Positions 53,778-63,749 of a DNA stretch of 64,000 nt are shown here, one piece after another. Under the pieces are notes generated by a model. It searched no databases, was not told the origin of the DNA, and saw only the letters and a list, made by a program, of their open reading frames with translations. The stretch lies in assembly GCA_052161625.1 (NCBI GenBank), contig CP197412.1; one strand, written 5' to 3'. Position numbers and translations under genes: made by a program. The DNA comes from JBKCUI01 sp052161625. Its GTDB lineage: Bacteria > Planctomycetota > Planctomycetia > Pirellulales > Pirellulaceae. Numbering within the stretch: position 1 is the first letter of the stretch; the number at the start of each line of letters is the position of its first letter.

Positions 53778-53816
53778 GGGGACTCTCCCAGGCAATTCTT
53801 GTTAAGGTTGAAATCC

Positions 53817-54824
53817 ATGTTTGTGGATCGAGTCGAAGTCGAGGTGATCGCAGGCCGAGGAGGCAACGGCTGCATGGCATTCCGACGCGAGAAACACGTC
53901 CCTCGCGGAGGCCCTTACGGAGGGGATGGAGGGGACGGTGGAAGCGTCGTCATCCGCGCACGCTCCGGCGTCAACTCGCTCGTGGAATTCGCACACCAAC
54001 GCCATTGGCGCGCCGAGCACGGTGCCCCGGGCCTCGGTGCCAATTGCCATGGCCGCAATGGCCAAGATCTGATCCTCGCCGTACCACCAGGAACGGTGAT
54101 TATCGATAAGGAATCGGGGATCATCATTCGCGATTTGGTCAACGACGGAGACGAAATCATCGCCGCCCGAGGGGGCCGCGGCGGTTGGGGAAATACCCAC
54201 TTCAAATCCTCCACCAATCAAGCTCCTCGCGAAACGACGGACGGCGGGCAGGGTGAGGTGCGACGGATCATTCTGGAGCTCAAATCGATTGCCGACGTTG
54301 GCTTGATCGGCAAACCAAACGCCGGAAAGAGCACCATGCTCAGCCGCCTCTCCCGAGCCAGACCAGAGATTGCCGACTACCCGTTTACGACCAAATTCCC
54401 GAATTTGGGAATGGTTTCCGTCGACATCGAACGAACCTTTGTCATGGCCGATATCCCAGGCTTGATCGAAGGCGCTGCTCAAGGACACGGACTCGGTCAC
54501 GATTTCCTTCGGCACATCATGCGAGCAGGGATTTTGGTCCATCTCGTCGAACCGATGCCCATGGACCAAACCGACCCTATCGAGAACTACTTGGCCATCC
54601 GCAAGGAGCTCGAGGAATACAGCGAAGAGTTAGCCGCTCGTCCTGAAATCATTGTGGTTACCAAGTCGGAGTTGCCCGGTTCGGACGAAGTGCAGGCCAA
54701 GCTCAAGGAGACGACGGGTCGGGATGATGTATTGCTCGTCAGCGCCGTGACTGGAAGCGGCCTCAATATCCTCGTGTCGCGGGTTGCGGACCTTCTCGCT
54801 AGTCAGAAGCTCCTCGCAAAATGA
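53817..54824 (+). CDS. obg: GTPase Obg (ribosome assembly)
   Basis: The 335-residue protein shows the glycine-rich Obg fold (FVDRVEVEVIAGRGGNGCMAFRRE-type start, GGPYGGDGGDGGSV, ARGGRGGWGNTHFKSSTNQAP) and the G domain. The latter has the P-loop GKPNAGKST, switch II DIPGLIEGAAQGHGLGHDFLRH, the VVTKSE base motif (about 282) and the SAVTGSGL end. It acts in 50S assembly and stringent control. The ATG at 53817 starts MFVDRV. The gene overlaps coaX by four bases (ATGA), and the next gene does likewise, so the three form a tight operon. Confidence 0.95.
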   Translation: MFVDRVEVEVIAGRGGNGCMAFRREKHVPRGGPYGGDGGDGGSVVIRARSGVNSLVEFAHQRHWRAEHGAPGLGANCHGRNGQDLILAVPPGTVIIDKESGIIIRDLVNDGDEIIAARGGRGGWGNTHFKSSTNQAPRETTDGGQGEVRRIILELKSIADVGLIGKPNAGKSTMLSRLSRARPEIADYPFTTKFPNLGMVSVDIERTFVMADIPGLIEGAAQGHGLGHDFLRHIMRAGILVHLVEPMPMDQTDPIENYLAIRKELEEYSEELAARPEIIVVTKSELPGSDEVQAKLKETTGRDDVLLVSAVTGSGLNILVSRVADLLASQKLLAK

Positions 54825-55684
54825 TTCTCGTCGACATCGGTAACAGCGGGGTTCGCGCACTGCGATGTTCCGACGGTGGCGATTGGGATCTTTCAAAAGT
54901 GGTTCGACTCTCCTGGCCAGCGAACTTGAACACGCGCCACAAGTCGACTCCGCAACAGCAATCCGGCCTCAACCAACTTTGGTGCGATTCCACCGACTTG
55001 TCTGCGTTTCGATGGTTGGCAGAACACATCGATGCACCGTGCGAGTCGACTTGGTATATCTCTTCGGTACATCAAGGCGCGTTTACGTTACTCCGCGATG
55101 CTGCGATGACCGTTTGCCCATCCGCTGAGCTGCGTGTCATCACGTATCGCGATGTGCCCATGGAGCTCGACGTCGAACATCCGGAACGAACGGGAATCGA
55201 TCGTATTCTGTCTTCATGGGAAGGGTGGACGCGCGCCAATCGGGGGGATGATTTCAATAACGTCTCGAATCGAAGCGTCATCGTGGCTCAAGCGGGGACG
55301 GCATTAACCGTCGATGCGGTTTCGAGGAACGGTGTCTTCCGTGGTGGGGCGATTCTTCCAGGTCTTGGCCTTTCCCTCCAGTTCCTAGCAGCCGGGACAG
55401 ACCAATTGCCATGGATTAGCAATCACTTGGTTACCAAGTCCCCGAAATTACCAGGTCGCAACACACTGGAAGCCATCGCGGCTGGAGTGCATGCTTCTTT
55501 GGTGGGAGGTGCAAGCCACTTGGTTCAAGCCTATCGTTCCCAATCCGAATGGCAGGATGCGATCGTGATGATCACTGGCGGAGATGGCAATCTACTGGTT
55601 CCCTATGTTGAACCGCCTGTCGCTTATCAAGAGCATCTGGTACTCCGCGCTCTGCATCGCATCGCAACAGGGCGTACGCCATGA
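54821..55684 (+). CDS. coaX: Type III pantothenate kinase
   Basis: The enzyme makes phosphopantothenate at the start of coenzyme A synthesis. The 287-residue ASKHA-fold protein has DIGNSGVRAL (P-loop-like motif, about 5-14), HPERTGIDRILSS with the catalytic region (normally GxDR), AQAGTALTVDAV, and FRGGAILPGLGLS. The N-terminal half carries an unusual insertion around residues 33-60. The start overlaps the obg stop by four bases. It is a complete type III enzyme of the expected length plus a small extra segment. Confidence 0.9.
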   Translation: MILVDIGNSGVRALRCSDGGDWDLSKVVRLSWPANLNTRHKSTPQQQSGLNQLWCDSTDLSAFRWLAEHIDAPCESTWYISSVHQGAFTLLRDAAMTVCPSAELRVITYRDVPMELDVEHPERTGIDRILSSWEGWTRANRGDDFNNVSNRSVIVAQAGTALTVDAVSRNGVFRGGAILPGLGLSLQFLAAGTDQLPWISNHLVTKSPKLPGRNTLEAIAAGVHASLVGGASHLVQAYRSQSEWQDAIVMITGGDGNLLVPYVEPPVAYQEHLVLRALHRIATGRTP

Positions 55685-56706
55685 ACCCAGAAGACTTCCG
55701 ACCTCCTTGGTTTTTGAGAAGCGGCCATCTGCAGACGCTGCTCACCGGCTTTTACAAACCGAAAGCAAGGCTGGATGCACCGATCGTCCATCGCCTATCG
55801 ATCGCCCCTTGGGGGGAGCTGCTGGCCTACGAGAACGCACCGATCTCAGCAGCTGCTCCTCGCGAAGAAGCCGTATTCCTTTTTCACGGTCTCGGGTCAT
55901 CGCATCGCGGGACCTATATGACGCATCTAGCCGACCAACTCCTCCAACTCGGGTTTCGTGTCTTCCGATTCGATTTGCCAGGAGCAGGGGATTCGTTCGA
56001 GTACACCCCTCTACCTCCTCACGGCGCGTGCGCTGGACTCTTATGGTCGGGGATTCAGCAGCTTTCGGAACGGCTCGCGATCGCCGAGTGGCGAGGGGTC
56101 GGCGTTTCCCTCGGGGGAAACCTTTTGTTACGAATGTTGATCGACCATGCTTCGGAGTTGCAAGATCCGAAGGGCTCCTGCCTCAAGATTGCCAAAGCGA
56201 TTGCGGTGGCTCCCCCCATCGACTTGGCTGCCTGCTGCAAACACATGGAGACCGGAGTGAATCGCATCTATGCCAAATACTTCCTGCGATCACTCCAAGT
56301 GCAGAGCAAGGTCCGCGCAGCGCGTTGGCCAGAGTGGGAAGCTCGCTTTCGAGGAGCCGATTTTGGTTCGATCCGACGTTTCGATGAGACCGTCACCGCC
56401 CCCCTGGCAGGGTTCGCAAACGCGGACGCTTATTATGCAGCCGGCTCAACCAAACCGGAGTTGAGTCAAATCCGAACTCGGACGACGGTGCTGCTCGATG
56501 CGCACGATCCGATCGTTCCCTACAAAATATTCCACGATGCCCCTTGGTCTCCTTCGACCACCGTGCGTGTAACACGTCGGGGAGGGCACGTTGGCTATCT
56601 CCATCGAAATCGCAAACCAGGAACCCCTTCGCGCCTCGAACGCTGGGCCGATGGATGGATCGCCCACGAGCTTGCGACCGATGCGCAATCCTCGGCATCG
56701 AACTGA
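55681..56706 (+). CDS. YheT-like alpha/beta hydrolase
   Basis: The 341-residue protein has the YheT/UPF0017 pattern: an N-terminal RPPWFLRSGHLQTLLTGFYKP-like lead, the oxyanion HGLGSSHRGTYM, the nucleophile elbow VGVSLGGNLLLRML, the acidic residue in LLDAHDPIVPY, and the histidine in RRGGHVGYLHR. The biological substrate is unknown; family members are esterases or putative lipases. It overlaps coaX by four bases and closes the obg-coaX-hydrolase operon. The next gene is convergent. No signal peptide is visible. Confidence 0.88.
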   Translation: MNPEDFRPPWFLRSGHLQTLLTGFYKPKARLDAPIVHRLSIAPWGELLAYENAPISAAAPREEAVFLFHGLGSSHRGTYMTHLADQLLQLGFRVFRFDLPGAGDSFEYTPLPPHGACAGLLWSGIQQLSERLAIAEWRGVGVSLGGNLLLRMLIDHASELQDPKGSCLKIAKAIAVAPPIDLAACCKHMETGVNRIYAKYFLRSLQVQSKVRAARWPEWEARFRGADFGSIRRFDETVTAPLAGFANADAYYAAGSTKPELSQIRTRTTVLLDAHDPIVPYKIFHDAPWSPSTTVRVTRRGGHVGYLHRNRKPGTPSRLERWADGWIAHELATDAQSSASN

Positions 56707-56769
56707 TCTTATTTTTCGAAGGCACTCGTAGACCAGTCCCCCCTGGACAGACCTAGAGCCTTGAAAATC

Positions 56770-57978
56770 CTAGAGCCTGGATAGACGTAGGACGCTGAGC
56801 AAGAAACTGGATGCCGCGAACTGAGCCGCCATCGCAATCAACCCCACCCCTGGAATCACTCGGCGCATTGTGGTGGCGTAGTCGAGAGGACCGAAGTCGG
56901 ATCGGTACCATTCCCAAGCCGTCCACCCGACGAGTCCGACGCCGAACAAGGCCATCCCCCCAGCGATGAGGAGCAAGCGTTCCAAGTGGGAAGAAGCGTC
57001 CGCTTCCTTTTTTTCCTCCGAGGACGCACGGGCTCCCGATGCAGGCAGAATCCCCTCGCTCATCGCAAACGATTTAGCAAGTACGCCGCACCAAATCCAT
57101 TGCGACCCTACCAGGATAGCCAAGACTCCAACCAACAGCGTATGCACATCGAACGCGATATCCATCCATCGAATCTGAGGCAGCGCTAAAACTCCCAAAA
57201 GCACTCCGACGAGAACCATCGAGATGCCGGGAAAGAAAAAGGTCCAGCGGGGACAAAGCAAGAGGAAAAAACGAAGCGTGCGCCAGCCGTCTCGGAACGT
57301 TCGCAAATGGGAGCGTTGGTGGATGCGGCCATCCGGATGAAGCGTCACGGGGACTTGCTCGACAAGCCCTCCGAATAACGCGGACTTGATGATCATCTCG
57401 GTGGCAAATTCCATCCCCGTGCAGCGCTGTTCGAGTCCTTGCTGCCACGACTTTCGAAAGGCTCGCAGGCCGCAATAGACATCTTGGATGCGCGTCTTGA
57501 ACATCCATTGAACCAGTTTTGTGAGAAGTGGGTTCCCGAGCCATCGATGGAGCGGAGGCATGGCACCCGGCATCACGGTTCCTCCTCCGGACGGGAGCCT
57601 GCATCCCTGTACCAAATCCGCACCTGCCGCTAACTTCTCGTAGAAGATGGGCAAAGTTGTGAAGTCGTAACTGTCGTCGGCGTCCCCCATCAAGACAAAT
57701 TCCCCTCGAGCCGCAGCAATCCCTCCCATCAACGCGGCGCCGTATCCCCGACGCGTTACGTGAACAACTCTCGCTCCCGCTTGCAAGGCCAGGTCGATCG
57801 ACCCGTCCGTACTTCCGTTGTCTGCGACGACAACCTCTCCACGGATGCCATGCTCTCGCATGGTGCGCAGCGACTTTTCGACACAGGACGCGACCGTGTC
57901 CGCTTCGTTCAGGCATGGCATCACGATCGTTAGTTCCAGCAAGCGTGCGTGATCGGGTCCTTCGTTGGATTCTGTCAT
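56770..57978 (-). CDS. GT2-family glycosyltransferase, DPM1/GtrB-like, with C-terminal membrane helices
   Basis: The 402-residue protein has a GT-A domain (LTIVMPCLNEADTVASCVEKS, VVVADNGSTDGS, MGDADDSYDF with the DxD, about 98) and the later QRSHLRTFRDGWRTLRF. Four membrane helices follow (about 232-254, 262-282, 325-348, 375-395). This resembles polyprenyl-phosphate glucosyl- or mannosyltransferases that load sugars on lipid carriers for envelope glycans. The gene converges with the hydrolase operon and diverges from the ACT gene. The sugar and acceptor are not known. Confidence 0.9.
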   Translation of the reverse strand: MTESNEGPDHARLLELTIVMPCLNEADTVASCVEKSLRTMREHGIRGEVVVADNGSTDGSIDLALQAGARVVHVTRRGYGAALMGGIAAARGEFVLMGDADDSYDFTTLPIFYEKLAAGADLVQGCRLPSGGGTVMPGAMPPLHRWLGNPLLTKLVQWMFKTRIQDVYCGLRAFRKSWQQGLEQRCTGMEFATEMIIKSALFGGLVEQVPVTLHPDGRIHQRSHLRTFRDGWRTLRFFLLLCPRWTFFFPGISMVLVGVLLGVLALPQIRWMDIAFDVHTLLVGVLAILVGSQWIWCGVLAKSFAMSEGILPASGARASSEEKKEADASSHLERLLLIAGGMALFGVGLVGWTAWEWYRSDFGPLDYATTMRRVIPGVGLIAMAAQFAASSFLLSVLRLSRL

Positions 57979-58138
57979 GAAGGTTGCCGTTCATTCTCCG
58001 ATTTTTATTTGGTACACTTTGGCGAAGCGCGTACTCCCGCGCAGGTTGTATCAAGGCCTGCGGATCGCCAAGTCCGGATCTTTCATACCGGATCGCACCA
58101 AGTTCTACCCCCAACACTCTACCTAGGAAAGTAACGCT

Positions 58139-58633
58139 ATGAGTTCGGGAGATGGATCCTCGACTTCTTTTGAGACCATGCGAGGACGCGACTACCCAAC
58201 GATCCGTCAGTTCACGGTCTTCCTCGAGAATCGAGTCGGGCAATTGCTCGAAGTCGTGAGGCGATTTGAGGGAACGGGTATTCGCATCGTCGCCCTATCT
58301 ATCAGCGACTCCGCCGAGTGCGCTTTTGTGAGATTTCTTGTGAGCCATCCGGAGCGGGGTAGAGAGATTCTGGAAAGGGCCGGGTTGGCCATCATCGAAT
58401 CCGATTTGATCGGTGTGGAACTTCCCGAGGGAGGGCAGCCCCTTCTGCAGATCTGCTCGGCGCTCCTGCAAGCCGAAATCAACATCATTCAGGCTTACCC
58501 GCTCATCTTCCGCCCACACGGCGAACCCGCAGTTGCCATCATGGTCGATAACACTGAGCAAGCCCTAGAAACCTTGGCAAGAAAAGGTTTCCGAATGATC
58601 ACGGAAGGGGATCTGCTAGATAGTATGGGGTAA
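58139..58633 (+). CDS. ACT-domain protein
   Basis: The 164-residue protein has two ACT domains: the first around FTVFLENRVGQLLEVVRRFEGTGIRIVALSIS, the second around LQICSALLQAEINIIQAYPLIF. ACT pairs bind amino acids and regulate enzymes or stand alone. The ATG at 58139 has AGGAAAG upstream. MoxR follows 37 bp downstream on the same strand. The ligand and target are not evident. Confidence 0.88.
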   Translation: MSSGDGSSTSFETMRGRDYPTIRQFTVFLENRVGQLLEVVRRFEGTGIRIVALSISDSAECAFVRFLVSHPERGREILERAGLAIIESDLIGVELPEGGQPLLQICSALLQAEINIIQAYPLIFRPHGEPAVAIMVDNTEQALETLARKGFRMITEGDLLDSMG

Positions 58634-58670
58634 TTGAAAACGATTCCTTTCTGATGCCCCTAGGTGCTTG

Positions 58671-59627
58671 ATGACTCAGCATGTCCACGATTGTTCCAAG
58701 AAGATCATCGCGAATATCGAGAAAGCGATCGTAGGAAAACGGAAGCAATTGGTCCTATCGCTGGTGTCTTGGTTCTCGGGCGGTCATATCCTCCTCGAGG
58801 ACGTTCCTGGTGTCGCCAAAACGATGCTGGCACGAGCCCTCGCCGCAAGCGTTGGGGGTGAATTCAAGCGGGTGCAATGCACCCCCGATTTGCTGCCGAG
58901 CGACATCACCGGTGCATCGATTTTCAACCAAAAAACAGGGGACTTCGAGTTTCGAAAAGGCCCGCTCTTCACGAATATTCTCTTAGCGGATGAAATCAAC
59001 CGCACCACCCCGCGGGCCCAGTCGAGTCTTCTCGAAGCAATGGCCGAAGCGAGCGTCACCGTCGACGGCGTGACCTATCGACTCCCTGACCCGTTCTTGG
59101 TCATCGCAACACAAAACCCCATCGATCACGAAGGAACCTTTCCCCTCCCCGAAGCACAGCTTGATCGGTTCTTCATGAAGCTTTCCCTCGGGTACCCATC
59201 GATGGAAGAAGAGCTGCGTATGCTCCAGCTCTTGGAGAAATCATCTCCCATCCAATCCCTTGCTCCTGTTGTTTCCGCTGCGGATGTCGTGCAAGCACAG
59301 GAGGATGTCAGGCAAGTCTACGTTGATCCCAAGGTGCGGCAGTACTTGCTGCAGATCGTTCACGAAACGCGTTCGCATGAAGAGCTAGCGCTAGGGGGAG
59401 GCCCCCGGGCCAGTATCGCGCTGTTTCGCGCCTCGCAAGCGATGGCCGCCATCCGCGGCCGAGCGTACGTCCAACCGGACGACGTCAAAAAAGTGATCGC
59501 ACCCGTTCTCGCCCATCGGCTTATCCTCAAACCAGAATCCCGATTGCGACGCCGCACCAGCGAAATCATTCTCGACCAACTCGTCGCGGAAATTGCCGTC
59601 CCCACACTCGAAGAGGGGCGAAGCTAA
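58671..59627 (+). CDS. MoxR-family AAA+ ATPase
   Basis: The 318-residue protein has the MoxR layout. Walker A is DVPGVAKTM (about 46-54), pore segments lie near GDFEFRKGPLFTN, and Walker B is ILLADEINRTTP. ATQNPIDHEGTFPLPEAQLDRF holds sensor 1 and the arginine finger region, and a C-terminal lid ends in VPTLEEGRS. MoxR proteins act as chaperones for metal or redox enzymes and usually precede DUF58 and VWA genes. No such gene follows here, and a hairpin lies about 100 bases downstream. The preceding ACT gene may be in the same transcript. The ATG at 58671 is preferred over the TTG just before it. Confidence 0.93.
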   Translation: MTQHVHDCSKKIIANIEKAIVGKRKQLVLSLVSWFSGGHILLEDVPGVAKTMLARALAASVGGEFKRVQCTPDLLPSDITGASIFNQKTGDFEFRKGPLFTNILLADEINRTTPRAQSSLLEAMAEASVTVDGVTYRLPDPFLVIATQNPIDHEGTFPLPEAQLDRFFMKLSLGYPSMEEELRMLQLLEKSSPIQSLAPVVSAADVVQAQEDVRQVYVDPKVRQYLLQIVHETRSHEELALGGGPRASIALFRASQAMAAIRGRAYVQPDDVKKVIAPVLAHRLILKPESRLRRRTSEIILDQLVAEIAVPTLEEGRS

Positions 59628-59728
59628 CACGCCCCAAACACGCAGCTCCCATCGCCTCAAACAAGCCGAAATGGCGGGACATGTTTACTGCCTTCAATGG
59701 AGGCGAATTCTCCCTAGTTTGAGTGCTG

Positions 59729-59754
59729 GAGTTTTCCGAGTAGGAAAAAAACTC
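59729..59754 (+). terminator. Imperfect hairpin after the MoxR gene
   Basis: GAGTTTTCC and GGAAAAAAACTC pair with a small bulge around GAGTA. Placed about 100 bases after the MoxR stop, it could end that transcript, but no clean T-run follows. Confidence 0.35.
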
Positions 59755-59903
59755 TTGGGCATGGGGCTAAATCTTCTCACGAAAATCTCATTTTCCCGGG
59801 TGGGTACTTGTAATTTGGTTTTCAGAGTAGTTTGATAGAAAGAAGGCAATGTTGCCTTATTCAACTGCAAGTCTGATTTCTTTGGAAAGGAGGATTTTCG
59901 CAG

Positions 59904-60434
59904 ATGGCATCCGTGACGCAGAGTTCGGAGTCCGACGAGGATTTCGAATTCGAGGAGCGGAGAGTCCGACGGATACGCAAGGGGATGCCCCTTCATCGAA
60001 TTGCTGACGTTCGCCAACAGCAAGGCGTGTCGCTACGAACTGTTTCTCGCCGCACTGGAGCGGATGTTTCTGTTCTCAAACAACAGGAACTCCCCAGTTG
60101 CGATCTGAAACTGAGCGACCTGTACCTGTGGCAGCAGGCGCTCGATGTGCCAATTCAAAACTTGCTTCAAGACCACGACGATGAGTTGTCCGATGAAACT
60201 CAAACACGTGCGTCCATGGTCAAGCTGATGAAAACGGTGGTCGCTTTATCCGAGGTTTCTTCTTCGCCCCGTGTTGCTCGACTGGTGATGATGCTCCGTG
60301 AGCAACTGGTCGGAATGATGCCTGAGTTGGAAACGATTGGGGGTTGGCCCAGCTATGGCACTCGTCGCAGTGCAGATCAAGTTGGAAAGATAGCTGAGAA
60401 CCCGATCGACCTTTACAACTTGGGTATCGATTGA
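59904..60434 (+). CDS. XRE-like helix-turn-helix regulator
   Basis: The 176-residue protein carries a cro/C1-type HTH in its N-terminal half (LHRIADVRQQQGVSLRTVSRRTGADVSVL, about 30-60). A C-terminal helical domain follows, of a type that I do not recognise. The ATG at 59904 has a strong GGAAAGGAGG ribosome site. An AT-rich region precedes it. The gene ends at a strong terminator and converges with dnaE2. A DNA-binding role is likely; the target is unknown, though dnaE2 is the neighbour. Confidence 0.75.
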   Translation: MASVTQSSESDEDFEFEERRVRRIRKGMPLHRIADVRQQQGVSLRTVSRRTGADVSVLKQQELPSCDLKLSDLYLWQQALDVPIQNLLQDHDDELSDETQTRASMVKLMKTVVALSEVSSSPRVARLVMMLREQLVGMMPELETIGGWPSYGTRRSADQVGKIAENPIDLYNLGID

Positions 60435-60507
60435 TGGGACGTTTTATTTGTTTCCAGCAGCCATAATTCATACTTTTTTGGATACTTCGAAACAAAATGT
60501 CCTTACC

Positions 60508-60536
60508 AAGGCCAGCTCTCGAGCTGGCCTTTTTTT
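60508..60536 (+). terminator. Strong factor-independent terminator of the XRE-like gene
   Basis: AAGGCCAGCT (60508-60517) and AGCTGGCCTT (60522-60531) form a perfect 10-bp stem with a CTCG loop, directly followed by seven T residues. It sits about 75 bases after the XRE gene stop and abuts the dnaE2 stop codon from the other side. Confidence 0.85.
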
Positions 60537-63500
60537 ATTTGAAGTCTCTCGAACGCGAATCAATGTTTCCGACAACGGATTGCAGATCTTCAATCCTGGC
60601 TACCAATACGTGAATGACTCCCTCGCGGTTCTCAAGGACACCGTGTACAAGCCACGCATTGGACTGCTTGCACAACAAGTAATGTTCTTGCCATACCTCT
60701 GGCTTAAGCACCAAATTGATGGAGCCGGTCTCGTCCTCCATGGTGACAAACGTAATCCCTTTCGCTGTCCCAGGTCGTTGACGCAATAAGATCAATCCGG
60801 CCACCCGAACAAACCTACCGTGGCGGGTCCCTTGCAAGTCGATAGCGGTCGTCACCCGCTTCTCTTGAAGCTGAGCGCGAAAGAATTGCATCGGATGCCC
60901 CTTAAGAGATAACCCCGTTCTCAGGTAATCCGAATAGACTTCCTCCAGAGGACTCATGGGACGCAACGCAACGGGGACTTCTTCATCCCGATCCAGGTCC
61001 GCATGCGCGAATAAGGTCATTTCGCGGTCTGACTTCTCTCGCGACAATGCCTGCCAATATGCCGCCCGACGATCGCCGGATAAGGATTCGAGCGCACCCG
61101 CATCAGCGAGTAGGCTGAGCGTCGGTTCAGATAACTTGGTTCGTCCCACCAATTGAGCTTGGTCCTGAAAACGACCTCTCTTGTTCCGATCTGTAAGGAT
61201 GGATTCGGCGTCGATTTGTTTCAAAGAACGTATGGTTCTCAAACCCAAACGCAATGTTCGTCTAACCATGCCGCCTTTTTCCTCCAATCCGTGCGATGGC
61301 CGCAGCTCAAGCGTACAGTCCCATTCGCTATGGTTGACATCGGCGCCCAAGACCTCGACTCCATGGCGAATCGCGTCTTGCACGAGTTGAGCGGGTGCAT
61401 AAAAGCCTAACGGTTGACTGTTGAGCATCGCGCAGCAAAAGACTTCCGGATAACGATGCTTGATCCAGCAAGATGCGTAGACGAGCAATGCGAAACTCGC
61501 TGCATGGGACTCGGGGAATCCATACTCGCCAAACCCACGCAGCTGATTGAAGACTCGTTCTGCGAAGACCTCATCGAGACCTTTGGATCGCATACCATCG
61601 ATGAGCTTCGTTCGAAAGTTATCGATCACGCCGGGACGTCTCCAGGCGGCCATCGCGCGGCGCAGTTGATCCGCTTCCCCTGGGGTGAACCCCGCCGCCA
61701 CAACCGCCAATCGCATCGCCTGCTCTTGAAAGATGGGAACTCCCATCGTCTTCCGAAGAACGTTCGCGATATCTTCCGTGGGGTATTCAGGCTGAATCCC
61801 AGTTCTCCTCGCGGTCAAATAGGGATGAACCATTTGGCCTTGAATAGGACCGGGCCGCACGATGGCCACTTCGATCACCAAGTCGTAGAAACAACGGGGT
61901 CGAAGCCGAGGCAACATGCTCATCTGAGCACGGCTTTCAATCTGAAATACTCCGAGCGTATCGGCAGCGCAAATCATGTCATAAACGGACGGATCCTCCG
62001 CCGGAATCGTAGCGAGATCGAGCGAACGTCCGTAGTGGATCCGCATCAAATCCAAACTGCGGTGAATGGCTGAAAGCATTCCCAACGCCAAGCAATCGAC
62101 CTTGAGGATCCCCAACTCGTCAAGGTCGTCTTTGTCCCATTGAATGATGGTCCGGTCGGGCATCGCCGCATTCTCGATCGGACAAAGCTCGCATAACACT
62201 CCAGATGTCATCACCATGCCACCCGTGTGCTGCGAGAGGTGGCGTGGAAAGCCTAAAATCGATTGCACCAAGTATTCAAACCTTTTGCCGACGTCAGATT
62301 CCGGATCGATCCCCGCAGTCCGGCATCGATCGGAGAAGCTGGTTTCAGCGCCGCGCCCCTCTACGATCTTAGCGAGCCGGTCGATACAATCGAGCGATAG
62401 CCCAATCGCTTTCCCGCAATCTCGAATCGCTGAACGCGTTCGATACGTCGTCACCGCTGCGGTCATACCCGCTCGATCGCGACCGTACTTTTCATAGACG
62501 TACTGAATCACTTCTTCGCGCCGCTGGTGCTCGAAGTCGATGTCGATATCGGGGGCTTCATTCCGTTCGCGGCTAATAAATCGCTCAAAGAGCAGATCGT
62601 ATCGAGAAGGATCCACACTGGTCACGCCAAGGCAGAAACAGACGGCGCTATTGGCTGCTGACCCTCGACCCTGGCATAGAATATTGCGTGATCGTGCAAA
62701 ACGAACCAAGTCCCACACGGTCAAAAAATAAGGTTCGTATCGCAAATCCTCAATGATCTGGAACTCGTAACGGAGCATCTCAATGACTTTGTCGGGAACC
62801 CCTTCGGGATATCGCTGTTTAGCTCCACGCCATGCCAAACGTTTGAGATACTCGATCGGCGTCAAACCCTCCGGCGTTATCTCGCGGGGATACTCATATT
62901 TCAACTGATCGAGGCGAAAATCGATTCGCGACGCGACCTCCAGCGTGTTCTCCAGTGCGAGAGGATAATCGCGGTAGAGATGTTGAAGCTCCGAAAGGGA
63001 GCGCAGAGTCCGCTGCGCATTGCTGGGGCGACTCGCCGCGACCGCATCCACCGACCCCCCCGTGGCGATGGCTGTCAAACAATCTTGGAGAATCATGCGC
63101 TCGGGAATGTGATAGAGCACATCTCCCGTCGCAAGCAACGGAACCGAAAGACTCTCCGATTGACGTTTCAAGCTCTGCAGGAACGCAGCGTCATCTCCCC
63201 CGCGATGCAATGGGCATGCAAGGTAGAGCCTTTCCTGAAACAGATCTTTCGCCGCTTTCGCATGCTCCAACCACTGGTGCAGCCCGAACTCGGACCCAAC
63301 TCCAGACGCTCGTGGAAGGATCGCTGCGAGATTGTTTGCCGCGATCATCTGCATGTCGTTCCAATCGATCTCGCATTCTCCTTTGGCAGCTCGACCGCGA
63401 CCCGCCGTGATCAACCGGCAAAGAGCACCATACCCAGCTCTATTCTGCGGCCACACCACGAACGGAGGAGCATCGACAGGGTGGATTTCGCACCCGACAT

Positions 63501-63687
63501 AAAACGGAACTCCGGCATCGCGAGCCGCCGTGAAGCCTCGAACAACCCCCGCCAGCGAATTGCGGTCGGTGAGCGCGATTCCGCCATAACCGAGCAACGC
63601 GGACTGCTCGACCAGCTCGTGAGGATGCGAAGCACCCTCCAAGAAAGAGAAATTCGATTTGGCGTGTAGCTCCACATAGGTCTGCAT
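60535..63687 (-). CDS. dnaE2: Error-prone DNA polymerase III alpha subunit DnaE2
   Basis: DnaE2 is the translesion C-family polymerase used in SOS mutagenesis. The 1050-residue protein begins with the PHP domain (MQTYVELHAKSNFSFLEGAS, about 1-20) and GIALTDRNSLAG. The catalytic core shows QGRGSAANSAVCFCLG and PDIDIDFEHQRREEVIQYV (the active-site DxD). The helix-hairpin-helix and C-terminal OB domain (RVAGLILLRQRPGTAKGITFVTMEDETGSINL) complete it. The length fits DnaE2 rather than DnaE1. The usual imuA and imuB partners are not adjacent; the DUF1552 gene is upstream. Transcription is leftward from an ATG at 63687. Confidence 0.95.
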   Translation of the reverse strand: MQTYVELHAKSNFSFLEGASHPHELVEQSALLGYGGIALTDRNSLAGVVRGFTAARDAGVPFYVGCEIHPVDAPPFVVWPQNRAGYGALCRLITAGRGRAAKGECEIDWNDMQMIAANNLAAILPRASGVGSEFGLHQWLEHAKAAKDLFQERLYLACPLHRGGDDAAFLQSLKRQSESLSVPLLATGDVLYHIPERMILQDCLTAIATGGSVDAVAASRPSNAQRTLRSLSELQHLYRDYPLALENTLEVASRIDFRLDQLKYEYPREITPEGLTPIEYLKRLAWRGAKQRYPEGVPDKVIEMLRYEFQIIEDLRYEPYFLTVWDLVRFARSRNILCQGRGSAANSAVCFCLGVTSVDPSRYDLLFERFISRERNEAPDIDIDFEHQRREEVIQYVYEKYGRDRAGMTAAVTTYRTRSAIRDCGKAIGLSLDCIDRLAKIVEGRGAETSFSDRCRTAGIDPESDVGKRFEYLVQSILGFPRHLSQHTGGMVMTSGVLCELCPIENAAMPDRTIIQWDKDDLDELGILKVDCLALGMLSAIHRSLDLMRIHYGRSLDLATIPAEDPSVYDMICAADTLGVFQIESRAQMSMLPRLRPRCFYDLVIEVAIVRPGPIQGQMVHPYLTARRTGIQPEYPTEDIANVLRKTMGVPIFQEQAMRLAVVAAGFTPGEADQLRRAMAAWRRPGVIDNFRTKLIDGMRSKGLDEVFAERVFNQLRGFGEYGFPESHAASFALLVYASCWIKHRYPEVFCCAMLNSQPLGFYAPAQLVQDAIRHGVEVLGADVNHSEWDCTLELRPSHGLEEKGGMVRRTLRLGLRTIRSLKQIDAESILTDRNKRGRFQDQAQLVGRTKLSEPTLSLLADAGALESLSGDRRAAYWQALSREKSDREMTLFAHADLDRDEEVPVALRPMSPLEEVYSDYLRTGLSLKGHPMQFFRAQLQEKRVTTAIDLQGTRHGRFVRVAGLILLRQRPGTAKGITFVTMEDETGSINLVLKPEVWQEHYLLCKQSNAWLVHGVLENREGVIHVLVARIEDLQSVVGNIDSRSRDFK

Positions 63688-63749
63688 GTTCGCAACATAG
63701 CAAACCTACGCATCACGGAAAAGTTAACCGTTGGCGATTTGCGATATTC